Shown in pieces: positions 1 to 11,639 of a stretch of DNA of 64,000 nt. How positions within the stretch are numbered: the stretch's first letter is position 1; each line of letters opens with the position of its first letter. Under the pieces are notes generated by a model. It had not been told where the DNA came from. It ran no database searches and saw only the letters and a program-made list of their open reading frames with translations. A program made the position numbers and the translations under genes. Source of the DNA: Danio rerio (taxonomy: Eukaryota; Chordata; Actinopteri; Cypriniformes; Danionidae); assembly GCF_049306965.1 (NCBI RefSeq), contig NC_133179.1, forward strand, positions 21,139,001 through 21,203,000, written 5' to 3'.

Positions 1-220
1 AATATCTAATATTAGATCTTGTGAAATTACTTTACCCTGGTGACGTATGCTGGACTTCTATTAGTTTAGCTCTTGTACGTTAATTTACAATTACTCAGTT
101 GTCTGTAAAAATAGTTATGGAAATATTTAAATTCCAGGTAGTTTTAGTCAATAATTGCATAATTGTAGGGGATTTTCTTTTATTTTATCTCATCACTGAG
201 CTCATTTAAAGTCTTTGGGA

Positions 221-756
221 CCTATCGTACACCCGGCACAATGTGGTGCAAGGCGCGACGCAATTGCTGTTTGCTAGTCTCAGCTTGGCGCAAGAGTCGT
301 TTTGACGTTTTGCGCCACGCTGTTTAAATAGCTAATGCATTTGCGCTCATATGTGCGCCCATAGGTGTTCCAGTCTAAAAAAAAGAAGGCGTTTTGAGGC
401 GCATTGCTGGCACGTTGTTATTTTGAGTAACTTTAATAGTCTGTTCTATAGACCAGGACAAAGCCGGTCTAAAGTCCAGCACAGAGCACGTTAGTTGTGC
501 ACCTCATTTACACACTGCTTAATACACACAAGATGTAGAGCAATATGCAAATAACTTTACAAATTAAAAATTATTTTCACAAAACACACCTATAACTTAT
601 TAAGAAAATAAGCTCAACCCCTTTAGACCATGCCCCATGGCGCAACGCGGATTTTTCCATCCTTATATTAGCAAAAATGGATTCTGACACGCCCTTAATG
701 CGTCTGCACACTGCGCTTTGCACTTTGTGCATGGATCATCAAAATAGAGCCCTATA
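221..756 (+). mobile_element. non-autonomous hAT-like DNA element
   Basis: The left end reads gggacctatcgtacacccgg and the right end, read inverted, gggctctattttgatgatcc, so both ends share a GGGNCCTAT-like start. The interior is rich in GCGC and TTGCGCC words, unlike the flanks. A longer copy of the same family lies inverted at 44737-45940. No transposase is visible. I recognise it as a common zebrafish repeat; hAT membership is an inference from the termini, and I could not define a clean target duplication. Confidence 0.6.
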
Positions 757-950
757 GCTTCTTTTTATAAATTACAGCTTAATTTACAGTTTAATTTACA
801 GTTTTAAAACAGGGTGCTGTAGTATTAAAACATTTTTAAACCTGTAACTTCCCGTTTTACTCTGGCAATCTTTTTTGTAATTTAAAGTATTTCATTTGTC
901 CTATTAATGATAATAAGTGTACATGTATTAACTTGCAGAAATGTCTCAAT

Positions 951-971
951 TAATATATATATATATATATC
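951..971. repeat. (TA)n microsatellite
   Basis: Short run of alternating TA. Confidence 0.9.
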
Positions 972-1259
972 TCAAGTTAGAAAGAAATACAGTGGTGCTA
1001 GACATTTCTGTATATGATGCAACACTGTTTTTTTAACCATGTTTATAATTAGCCAAATACTAAATTTGTCATCATTTACTCATCAATTCCAACTTGTGTT
1101 TCCAGTAAGTTATTCAATTTTTTCCATTTTCCTGAATTATTCAGTAATACATAATGTGTTTACAGCTTAATTACAGTCTAATTTAAATGGAAACTGTTTG
1201 TGGTTTTGTGATAAAAATTAATGTTTGTGCTTTTTTAGGAACTAGACTAATGTGATAAA

Positions 1260-1369
1260 AAGGAAGCTGTAATGGGTATGATCACAGTGGGTGTGTTGTG
1301 TTCTATTCATACGTTTCAGAAGCAGATGTAAACCTGGGAACTATTTTAGAAGATTGTACTCTGAAAAAG
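1260..1369 (+). promoter_or_regulatory. possible SL1 promoter and noncoding first exon
   Basis: A GGAAGC core lies at about 1261, and a plausible donor (AAAAAG followed by gtgagg) occurs after 1369. The next exon would begin at 1463, just before the SL1 start codon. This block does not resemble the first exons of SL3, SL4, SL7 and SL9, so it is weakly supported. Confidence 0.3.
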
Positions 1370-1466
1370 GTGAGGACAGTTTTTATACATTTTTGAAGGC
1401 AAGATTTTGGATGTTTTCCCAGAGGCATACATGTATTTTTTATTCTTTTTTCAATTTCACAGAAGG

Positions 1467-4400
1467 ATGGACATCTGGATTGTAAAGAAAATTATTCTTC
1501 TCAGCTTTCTGTTGAAAGGTTTATATGTTCTTTTCCTTGACAAATTAAATTCGTTTTTTATTGTGACTGTAATGACAATGGGGAACTATTACATATTTAA
1601 AATCTAGTTTGGTATAATATACTGTCTTCAAAGATGGCTTGTAGTGTTGGTGAATGTTTTGACTGAAATACTATATTATCATGTGTGTTGTAGGTGTTTG
1701 CTGTAGAGATTTCAACGTCAGTTTGCCAGAGAAGATTCAAGCTCTCAATGGATCCTGTGTGATTGTAAAGTGCAGATTTGACATTAAAGAGTCATATGAT
1801 AAAGACCTCACTGAGAGAGCTGCTGGAGTCTGGTATAAAGACAAACATGATACAAGCAGCAGTGTAGTGTTTAACTCCAGTGCATCAATGCAGAACTCTT
1901 TTATTAAAGGGAATATAACTGGAAAATTAAAAGACAAGGACTGCACCACTGTTTTTTATGATATCAGATCAATTCACAGTGGTCAGTATTTCTTCAGGAT
2001 TGAGGGTGAAGGTGGACTGAAATGGACCTTTACAAAAAGCAATACTTCAGTAGTTGTGATCGGTGAGTGACTTCATGACTGGTTAACATAATCTCTAAAT
2101 TATGATTCTATATTAAAACCAAATTTGTTTATTACTTGAAATGTACAGAATGAAAAATCAATAAGTAGACATTTTTTATTATTAAAATTTTTATCTATAT
2201 TATTTTTGTTCACATACTAAAGACCAATTACCATGTCTGTAAACATTCAGGATGCGCGCGCAGGGAGGTGGCAGAAAGCAACCGGGAGCGCCAGCATTTA
2301 CAGCTAGGGAATGACATCAGATGCGGTGCAGAGTTTGTTGTTGTCTTAGAAATAAAATTTATTCTTACATATTATATATATTATTTACATAATGCTTATA
2401 GCATGTTATAACAGCTTGTCACCCAGTGACAACCACAGTGATTCAGCAAAATTAACGTAAAAGTGAACGGCGTTCATCTGACAGGTCCATTTGCGATAGC
2501 ACCCTCCCAATGGATATTGGACAAGACGAAATGACCGAGCATCCAGCCCGAAATATACAATCTCATTGAGGCTCCGAGTGATTTTACAAGTGAGAAGTTA
2601 AAGGCCTACAAGTCTTTGGATACCAACAGTGTTGTTCTTTTTTGTCATGTGCAAGAAATAGTGCTTTATGATGATTCAAGAGCTAAACATCGAGATTCCG
2701 CCTAGCCAAAGACAAGGAAACAAGACGGAGCTAACGTTATATAAGGCCTGTGTAATTAATCACCAACACGCAAAACAACTGCATTCTGACAATGAACTTC
2801 ACCTGTACGGCAGGGTACGTGAACCTACACATAGAGCTAAAGTTGGTTTTATATTCGCACATTCAGACTTTCTCCTTAATAATATAATTTCATAAAAATG
2901 TTATTTGCAAACTCTAAATAGCAAAATCATATTAGCAGCAGCCAATGACTATCAATATACAACATTGTTTACAGTCAAATAAACAGTATTAATGTTGTTT
3001 TCAAGTCACACTTGCGGGTTATTTCAGACCGAATATTGCCGTGGTAAACAATATAGGGAGTGTTTCACAAGTTGTCACTGAATGAATGTGTGAATATAAA
3101 ACCAAGTTTACCTTAATAAAAGTAACTTTCACGATTCATTCTTAGCATTCGGTGTCCGCAGTTTAATTAACCATATGTAACTGTTTTTGCTGAAATCATT
3201 TCTGCAATCAAAAACGAATGATGTGTATGATTTAGCAAAGCGTGAACTTACCTGATATGACATGAGAACTGCAGAGTCCAGCATTTCTAATTAGCTCCTT
3301 ACTTCATTCAGCTCCCATTTAGTCAAAGACGTCTGCAGTCGGTAAGCAGTGTGTAATGTATGGTAAAAGTTCAGATTTCTGTTTTTGGACTCAAATTCGG
3401 CATCCTACCGCACAACACGACATCTTTCCCATTGTAGCCTGTCTTTTTGCAATCAGGGACCCATGTGACGTCATGCGTGACGTAGGTTGGTAATTAGTCT
3501 ATTAAATTCTCAAACTTTTTATGGTTTCATTTTGTTCTGTTTGACCGTAGCAGGTCATTTAATCACATGTTATACCTATAAAAGAGCATTTCTTTGCTGA
3601 AAAAATGTTGAGACTGTAAAGTAAATTCTATTAAAGACCAATCTATGTATGTTTCAGAAACTTTGGAGAATCCTCGAGTTCTGCTGTATGAGGATAAGCA
3701 AGAGCTGCACAATCAGCAGGAGGTGTTGGAGGGCAGATCTGTAAGTCTGCGCTGCTCTGCTGAGACTCTCTGCTCTTCTTCTCCAGCAACTCTCACATGG
3801 AGCTCCACTGCCAGAATCCCCCACAGTGAGAGCAGCAAACTACAGGATCTCATCGTCTCTGATCTGAACTTCACTGCTGCTCCGCGGCACAACAGAGTCA
3901 CTTTCATCTGCTCTATAAGCTACCAGCTGCAGGACAACAACAAAACAGCTCACAGCAGCATCACATTACATGTGCAGTGTAGGACTTTTACTGCTATCTG
4001 TTCTCTTCTCCTCTATAAGACACTCATAAATCTATAAGTTCAATATCATTTTGTCTTTCTTTTTCAGATGCTCCTCGAATCTCCAATTCCTCCAGCTGTA
4101 ACAGTACTAATGTAACTGTGTGTTTCTGTGAGGTTGATGGGAATCCCTCTCCTGTAGTGGAGTGGCATCTATCTGGACGTCCCGTCTCGAACTCTTCAAA
4201 CACGTTCATCAGTGAAGAGCGATTGAGCAACACAAGCTTGAGGAGCTTCATCTCTCTACATCAGTCTCTCACGCACACAAACACTCTACTGTGTTTCAGT
4301 AAAAACACTCGTGGCAATGCAACTCAAATTCTTCAACTGACTCCCTTTTCTCAGGATAGAGGTAAATCTAAATACAACTTAAACTGCTGATATATTGTAT

Positions 4401-6065
4401 CCACAATTATTTGAACAAATACTTTTTTGCTTGCTAGGTGTACACAGTTTCTCTGTCCTGATTGGAGTTGCTGTTGGGGTTTCCTTGATAATGATGTGCA
4501 TTATTATATATTGTGTACGGTATGTACATACAATTAAGGTCTTTTGGGGGTTTTGTGACTTTTCTTTGTGTATCTTTGTCATAATAAACATCTCAATAAT
4601 GAGGTTTTCAAAGTTCTTAAAGGAATAGTTCACCCAAAAAATTAAAAAATTCTGCTGATTTGCTTATGCTTGACTTGTTCAATGGCTATTTGAGATTCTT
4701 TCTTCAGCATTCTTTACAATTTCTTATTTTGTGTTTAACAGTAGAAAGAAACTCATAAAAGTTAAAACCACATGAAGGAAAATAAATTATGAAGTAAAAT
4801 CTTAAAGGGGTAGTTCACCCAAAACAGAATGTTCTGTAATTATGCACTACACCCTTCATTTGTCACAAACCAATTTTGAGTTCTTCTTTTCTGTTCAAAC
4901 AAATGAGGTTATTTTGAACAATGGAGCGAACCTATAACCATTAACTTCCATAATATTTGTTTCTCATGCTATGGAAGTCAATGGTTACAGGCTTCTAACA
5001 TATTTCAAAATATATTGTTTTGTGTGCAACTGAAAAGGGAAACTCATAAAGTGCAGTATGGAGCAGGGTGAATATATTTTTATTTTTGGATGAACTAACC
5101 CTTTAAATTTTCAACCTTTAGAGGTCCTGTAGCATATGCTTAAATAACACAAGCTCTGTACAGACTACTGCTCAGTTGATAGGGGGTTATTATTGTCATA
5201 GTCACAGTCCTTGATTTGCTTTTTTCAATCCTATTTAGAAAAGAAAGATGCAGATGCTTACAGACAAAACAAGAAGATACTACTGGAGTCATTACGACTG
5301 ATGGGGTGAGTGCCAACAACTCACAATGTTCATTCATTCATTATGGCAACCTCATATACACAATTACTGACAAATATTACATAATTTTAGAGGTACAGTT
5401 CACTTAAAATCTTTCAAGCACATGCTTTTCTTTATTCTATATCCATTGTCAGGAAAAGCTATTTTTAAATGCAGTGCATTACAATATTGTGTTACTTCCT
5501 AAAAAACATAATTTGCTTTTCTTAGCTTCCGTTTATGTAAAGTAATGTATTAAATTACTTTTTTTTTTTTTTCTCTCATTTGGATCAAGCTTCTTAACAA
5601 AAAATTGTTTTGTCTAATTTAATAACCCTTTCACATCACAACTGAAATTTACAAGCAAGTGTAAATTTACATCTGTACAGTAGAGGGCACAGCTCAAACA
5701 AGCTTCAGAATAGCGAAAGGTTTGATATTCTAGCTCCTGTTTAATTCACACTTCATTATACCTCACTCATTGTCTAGGCTGTTCAACTGGAGAACAAAAC
5801 TGAATATGCCAATTATATTATTCTACCTCCTGAACTCACCACAATACATCCTCAAGAATCTCTCCATTATGCCTCAGTTGAGTTCAAAAACATCAAACAA
5901 GAGTCAAAGGAAATGAAGGAAAAATCATCACTGACCACTGACTATGCTGTTATCAATTACTCTGGTGGAGTGACAGAGACGGAAAGCTCTGTGGGAGGTA
6001 ATCAGCCAAGCATTGCCCCCTCGACTGTGATGACTTATCAGAAAGATTCAAACATACCAGACTGA
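1467..6065 (+). CDS. SL1: Siglec-like Ig receptor with divergent ITIM/ITSM-like tail
   Basis: Coding exons read as 1467-1518, 1694-2062, 3658-3978, 4068-4361, 4438-4519, 5239-5305 and 5778-6065; phases agree and give 490 residues. Residues 1-20 are a signal peptide (MDIWIVKKIILLSFLLKG). A V-set (about 18-141) has the Siglec signature: SCVIVKC, KDCTTV and YFFRIEGEGG with the arginine that contacts sialic acid in CD33-type Siglecs. Two C2 domains follow (141-248, 248-346) and then a transmembrane helix (about 350-371) without an internal charge. The tail (396-490) is unlike those of the neighbours: LHYASV (Y426) is an ITIM, TDYAVI (Y451) is ITSM-like, and TEYANYIIL (Y405, Y408) has a YxN motif of the Grb2 SH2 type. 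The likely role is an inhibitory plasma-membrane receptor for sialylated glycans on leukocytes (family knowledge). The V-to-C2 intron carries a foreign insertion of about 1.25 kb. The tail exon is supported by reading frame and motifs, not by transcripts. Confidence 0.85.
2225..3490 (+). mobile_element. insertion with SWIM/YqaJ-type mobile-element ORF remnants
   Basis: This intron is about 1.6 kb in SL1 but about 200-230 bp in SL3, SL4, SL6, SL7 and SL9, so about 1.25 kb was inserted. Within it, short blocks resemble uncharacterised zebrafish SWIM zinc-finger/YqaJ-nuclease proteins that are found in many copies: EKLKAYKSLD (about 2590), SQRQGNKTEL (about 2705) and MNFTCTAG (about 2790), the last followed by a donor-like gtacgt. 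The blocks are not in one continuous frame, so the copy is degraded. The family is recalled from memory and the transposon class is not known to me. Ends were set by comparison with paralogous introns and are approximate. Confidence 0.4.
4801..5108. mobile_element. non-autonomous DNA element (GTAGTTCACCC type)
   Basis: The left end aaaggggtagttcaccc and the inverted right end aaagggttagttcatc form terminal inverted repeats, with TTAA-like flanks. A fragment of the same family begins at about 4619. It sits in the SL1 intron between the transmembrane and membrane-proximal exons. Confidence 0.6.
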
Positions 6066-7260
6066 TGCAAATATTAGAGAATGGATAACATGTGAAAACA
6101 CCTTGTACTGGTCAGGTGATCTTTTTTTTGCTTAATATTTGCAATTAAAATCAACCTGCACACTCATGGACATAATCAGAGATTGTACTTATTTATAAGG
6201 GTTTTTTTTTATTACAAAATACATTTTAAAGATATTAAATTTAAAAAAGGCTTATTTTGACTTTTTTTCAGTTGGGAGACAGTCAAGCATCAATATTGCA
6301 TCTGTTATAAAGTTACAGAAAGATTTTAATATGCCAGACTCATGCACATTTAGGAACAGTTCACATGAAAACATCACCCAGACAATTATTTTTCCTTCAT
6401 TCTTTCCCTCTGACGGTGTACTGTACATTTAGCAGTTTGTAGTCCTTTTTTGACTTGATTGAAGTCATTAGGATGGTACAAATACAACAAAACTGAATTG
6501 TTGCATCATCTTTTAACCAGCAGAGGGTAGCATTTTTGGCATGTTATCCACACAGACGCAGCTGTAGTGTAACATTGTAGAATTGTATTTGATTTTTTAT
6601 ATAGTATTTCTTTTTATAAATTGAGTATATAAATTTTGTTGGCTTACATCATACTTTTCAGGATTTTTTTTTTTTTCAAATTCCCACGGTCAACAATTCC
6701 CACATTTAAATGTATTGTATGCATCTATTGTATTGTACTTTACACTTACAGTGTAAACATTTGTAGAAGTCTATTGAAAAAGTAAAGTGAATATAATTGA
6801 TTATGGCACCTTGTAATCCTCTGAGTAGTTTGCTAAATGAATCTTGTATTTCTGTCGCTCTAGTATTTACTCAGGTCCTAATATATGTAAAGGGCCAATA
6901 ATGCAAAATGCTGCAGACATTGATTTTTTACACAGATTGATTGCACTATTGCTTCATGCTGAGTCAAAATGGTACGAACCATTTTGGCAGCATAGATAGT
7001 TTATGTCATTTGCATTTGAACTGAGCATGCCTCTGAAGTTAATTAGATTTTAAGTTTTGTGACCAGTTTGTCAAATACAAATAAGTCGCTGGCTCCTTTG
7101 ACTTATTATTATTATTATTATTATTTGATGAACTGAAATTTGGAAAGTTGCAATACTTTGATGAGCATTTTCAGTGAACTGAAAACAAATTTTTAGTTAT
7201 ACTATTGGCATTTATCTGAAAAAAGAGAGAAAAAAAGCAAAAACACCTTAACAACTTTGA
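6066..7260 (+). other. SL1 3' flank with duplicated tail-exon end
   Basis: Most of this interval is AT-rich spacer. At about 6270-6370 a degraded second copy of the last 110 bp or so of the SL1 tail exon and its 3' flank can be seen: GTGGGAGGTAATCAGCCAAG near 5990 matches gttgggagacagtcaagc, and aagattcaaacataccagac matches aagattttaatatgccagac. It has no open continuation. A (TTA)n tract is at about 7105-7125. Confidence 0.5.
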
Positions 7261-7279
7261 AGACTATATAGTTTGTAAA

Positions 7280-7430
7280 CCAAATAGAGGAAGTTGTACA
7301 CTATCTGCTAGTATAATGTTCACACACAAGTGTAGTGCAGGCTTAAATGATCATCAGCTAAGGCACAAAACATGGTGTCCTGCATTTAGGAAACTTTAGA
7401 TTGCCAGCTTCATTAAAGATTTTTCTTTTG
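7280..7430 (+). promoter_or_regulatory. possible SL2p promoter and noncoding first exon
   Basis: AGAGGAAGTTG at about 7286-7296 is a good PU.1/ETS-type box. A donor (TTTTG followed by gtaagt) follows after 7430, and the next acceptor is just before 7641. The block differs from the shared first exon of SL3 and the other copies. Inference from motifs only. Confidence 0.35.
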
Positions 7431-9010
7431 GTAAGTGTTAAAATTATCTCCTTATTTATGCTTCTTTAAAATTATGTTCAAGTTTCTGACCTGTAAGATG
7501 ACTGTAATGGATTCATCAATATAGCAGATATTATCTATATGTGTTTGCTTATAGTGTAATTACAAGAACAATCAGTCAATATACATTCATTTGTGAGGAC
7601 AAACTGATTTTAATGAGTTCATTTTTGTTATTTGTGCAGGTTTACTGAGTGTCTATTGATAAAGAGATGAACACTGCAGAGAAAATAACTCTCTTCTGTT
7701 ATCTTCTAAAAGGGTGTGATTTCCGTTTCCTCCTTCTCGTTTAGTTCTAACATCAAAGCCACATTATAACAGGAATTCAAATTCCTAAATGTTTATTTTG
7801 TTTTTGGGGTTTACATGACCAAAACAAATTGCTGACAAACTGTTTACAACGTTCTTAAACAATAATAAAATGTTCCATTAGTGAATGTTAATAGAAATAC
7901 CAACATGAACAAGCAATGAACAATACATTTATTACAGATTTCCATTAATATTTGTCAATGGTACTTGATGAAAATATAGTCATCCATTGTTAGTCAAGGT
8001 TATTGCGTTAATTAATGTTAAAAGCATGACTTTATATTACTAAATGTTGATATTAACATGAAGTCAATTTAATAAATGCTGAATAAGTATTTTGAATAAT
8101 TATTAGCAAACATAATGGGTTGGTGTGGCTGAAAGCTTATATTTTATAAATATTTTTTTCAAGTGTGTTGTAGGTGTTTGCTGTTGAGATTTCAGCATCA
8201 GTTTGCTAGAGAAGATTCAAACTCTGTAATGACATCTGTAATAACATTTTCATTTTCATTTTTTTTGTATTTAATCACATTCATTACTGATTTTGCAGAG
8301 TTAGACATATACTTGGGCCAACATATTTTGTTGATCTTTGAACGTTGTCCCTGTATGATGTAATTCCTAAGTGCTAAGTGAACAAGAATGATGTATATGC
8401 ATCTAACCCTGATTGTACTGTAAGTCTAAACCTGAAATAAATTGTAAATTTGTCCCTCAAATCTTATTGGTTGTTTGGAATGTTGTTAGACTTGGTAAAA
8501 TCAGGTTTTATCTGTCTAAAGCATAATCTATTTATCTATTCCATTCTCTTCAGCTTGGTTCTCTCTGCCTTTCAGATCCTCCTCAAATCTCCAAGTCCTC
8601 TAGCTGTTCCAGTATTGATGTAAGTGAGGTTGATGGGAATCTCTCTCCTGAAGTATAGTGGCATCTGTCTGGACGTCCTGTCTCGAACACTTCAAACATG
8701 TTCATCAGTGAAGAGCGATTGAGCAACACAAGCTTGTGGAGCTTCATCTCTCTAGATCTCTCTTACACACAAACACTCTGCTGTGTGTCAGTAAAAACAC
8801 TGGTGGCAATGCAACTCAACTATTTCATCTTCGTCACTCAACAAAAATGTAAGTCTCATTTTTCAGTTTTCTTTATTTACCTGTTTAGAAAAATATATAT
8901 TTTAGTTGATGTATGTTCTGAGATTCATTCAATAGAAGACAAAGAAGCATCTGACAGTAACCTGTAAATGTCAGAAATCATGCAACTTATTCTGTAGCCA
9001 CTAAATTATA

Positions 9011-9270
9011 ATTTATTTATTCATTTTCTTTTTGGCTTAGTCCCTTTATTAAGCAGGGGTCACCACAGCGGAATGAACCGCCAACTTATCCAGCATATGT
9101 TCTACGCAGCGAATGCCCTTTAATCTGCAACCCATCACTGGGAAACGCCCATACACTCTCATTCACTCACATAAACAATACATACACACATATAGCCAAA
9201 TTAGCTTACCCAATTCATTGATATAGCGCATGTCTTGTGGGGGAAACCAGAGCACCCAGAGGAAACCCAC
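9011..9270 (-). mobile_element. DANA-type SINE
   Basis: Reverse-oriented DANA SINE body (ggcttagtccctttatta, accgccaacttatccagc, tgcaacccatcactgggaaa). It is flanked by near-perfect 14-bp duplications, gccactaaattata at 8997-9010 and gccactgaattaca at 9271-9284. The empty site is visible in the SL6 intron at 35843-35856. Confidence 0.85.
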
Positions 9271-9779
9271 GCCACTGAATTACATAGAGTTTATTTTCTT
9301 TTTCTTTTAAAGTCATTTTGACAACCATTGTTGTAATATTTAACCATTTCCATGTGTGTTCAGTAAAAAATTTCCTCTTTTTCTCTTTCTCTGTGCACAC
9401 AAGCTGACATTATTATCAGATAAGGCATGCTCTGCCACATTCTGTCTTCACACCTTTAAGCACATCTCATTGTCGTGGAAAGTTAAAGTTATTTTCAGAT
9501 ATCGGTGTCACTATTTTTCCAGTAGCTGCATCTACTTCTGCAAAATGCTAATTAGTATTCAGGGATGTCACAGAGAAGAAGCGTGGTTAATACTGTATAT
9601 TACCTTAAGCAATCCAAATGTTTAATGAAAAGAAAAGAGACCAAAGTAATAAAAAATTCATTTATTTTTCACAACACCACCCACTGTCTGTTTACTAACA
9701 TTTGTCAAAACGGTAATGTTTGTTTTTTTATCAGAGAAAAGGATCCTGTACAAGTTAAAAATGACATAAGGCTGTACTG

Positions 9780-9803
9780 CAAATAAATAAATAAATAAAT
9801 AAA
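9780..9803. repeat. (AAAT)n microsatellite
   Basis: Tandem aaat units in the SL2p intron. Confidence 0.85.
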
Positions 9804-10726
9804 TCTAAATACAAGAAATAAATGAATGATTTTAAAAAGATAGACACTAGATACAAGTCAAGTGTCAATGATATATTTATACTTGGTAAGATTTCTTGAA
9901 ATGAGAGAACTTACCTAGCCTTTAGCAAAGAACAAATGGTCTTAAAATGAGTATTATAATAGAATGATTTTCCTATTTTGTGTAAAAAAGTTCTTAACTA
10001 GAGTTTCTAATTTTTTTAAAGAATTTTAATTACCGTTTATACTTTGTCTTAAACTGAGCCAGGGTATTTAAACTGAAACAAAATTATTATTTGAATTAAA
10101 TCAAGATCACACATATTATCCACTGTATTCTAATTAATTGTGTTTTAATTAACACAATTATTACTTGTTGCTTCTCAAAATGTATTGAAGAGTATTGCAA
10201 CAAAACATAAAGTGTATTTTGTCACTAAAGAACAAGTATAAGTGTGATTGAGCATTTTTCTACTGGGAGCACTTAAAATAGGTTACTGCAGCTAAAATAA
10301 GAATAAGTCTGGATATTGAACCTTTTAATAGACAAACATAAAACAAGTTATAACAAATAAATATAAAAGGCTGGTCTTCAATTATGTTTCTGTTTGTAAT
10401 TAAGCAAAATTTGCACCTAACTTTAAGCTTTACTAACGAAGTAGGAAAAGAGATAACTAATCTTAAAACAATCACACGAATCTTACACAATATAATGTTG
10501 AATAGTATTCTTAAATCAAGATCAGTGTAAGATTTTTGACTTGACATAAGATTTTTATTTTCTGTCAGGTAGAAATCTACTCTTTATTCTGATTGGAGCT
10601 GCTGCTGGAGCTTTGGTGATTGTGATGTTGTGTGCCGTTACATATATATGTGTCCGGTAAGTGCATTAATGTCAATACGAATATTACGCACAATTGCTTA
10701 TGCATACGATCTTGATTCTAAAATCT

Positions 10727-10915
10727 GTAAATGGCCAATTTAGTTTATGCAAATCGTATAACAGATGGACTGTGTGGACTGTGGACTAAACCCACACGAA
10801 CATGGAGGGAACATGCAAAATTAACACAGAAATGCCTCTTGGCCCAGAACAGATTCAAACTTGTGACCTTCTTTTTGTGAGGCCACAGTGATAAACCACT
10901 CTGCCTATGCTGTGA
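10727..10915 (-). mobile_element. DANA-type SINE fragment shared with SL6
   Basis: Decayed reverse-oriented SINE (ggccaatttagtttatgc, catgcaaaattaacacag, gtgaccttctttttgtgagg). The same fragment with the same flanks lies in the SL6 intron at 37735-37930, so it was present before the two copies separated. Confidence 0.7.
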
Positions 10916-11639
10916 ATTTAAGTCACTTATTTGATTCTTTTTGTGTGTGTGTGTTGAAGTTTAGGTTTCTATTAAAGACTGTCAAACCTTCTCTGTCATA
11001 TTCTTTAAATGGCATTTTATTTCCACTTTAATTCTGAACATCTGTCTTAGTGCTATTAATATTATATTTGGTACGTAATCATCCATTGTTGTGTAAGTGA
11101 TGTATAGTTTCTAAGGATTGTTATTGTATGTCTAGAAGTATGCACTAGATAAAGCAAAAATAAGGAACTGTTGAATAAGAAAAACACAAGGGACAAGGGA
11201 TTGGAATGGGTAAAATGTGTTTAGGAAAGAATATCGGAATAATAATTTGCATACGTTAATTAGTTATGCATACACTGTATAGACCATCATGATCACAGTT
11301 CTAGGTGTCAGAAGTCTCACAAGATACAACCACAGACATTTCATACAGAGATATCGTAAGTTTAAACAATACCAACCTAATATACTGTTGCCACCAAGCT
11401 GAAGGTGAGTGTTTTTTTTTTCTATATGTGGTCTAGATCTAGTAAAGGCTGATATTGAATGATGATAAGAGACTGAGAGTATTTTTGTTCTCAGGCTCAG
11501 ACAGAGACCGACACGTATGGTTCTCTTCAGCCATCTGTTGCTCAAAACTCTGAATATGAAACTCTGAACATTAAGAAAAGAGGAGACAAAATAAAAACAT
11601 GGGGGAAAAAAATGTACAAACAATGTTCATTTTGATTTC

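Larger units (their letters stand above)
1..1290. other. upstream flank of SL1
   Basis: AT-rich spacer with no coding sequence I can support. It holds the hAT-like element listed separately (221-756) and a short TA repeat at about 951-970. A possible SL1 noncoding first exon follows at about 1260-1369. Confidence 0.6.
7667..11635 (+). pseudogene. SL2p: broken Siglec-like gene with ITAM-like tail
   Basis: A signal-peptide exon is intact (7667-7713, MNTAEKITLFCYLLKG). The V exon survives only as its first 50 bases or so (8174-8226), with TGA replacing the usual Arg codon after CC. The first C2 exon is absent between 8227 and 8575. The second C2 exon (8576-8848) has TAG where the paralogues have the codon before the WHLSG tryptophan. 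The transmembrane exon (10569-10656) and tail exon (11495-11635) still read well: YGSL, nine residues, YETL. The acceptor of the 19-nt membrane-proximal exon is lost at about 11392. Introns and 3' end align with SL6, its closest relative; a polyadenylation signal is at 11793-11798. A host gene that cannot now make the receptor. Confidence 0.85.

Noticed and set aside
1737-1949. Minus-strand ORFs of about 64-70 codons under each V and C2 exon
   Set aside because: They recur at the same place in every copy because the exons are homologous, and have no features of their own.
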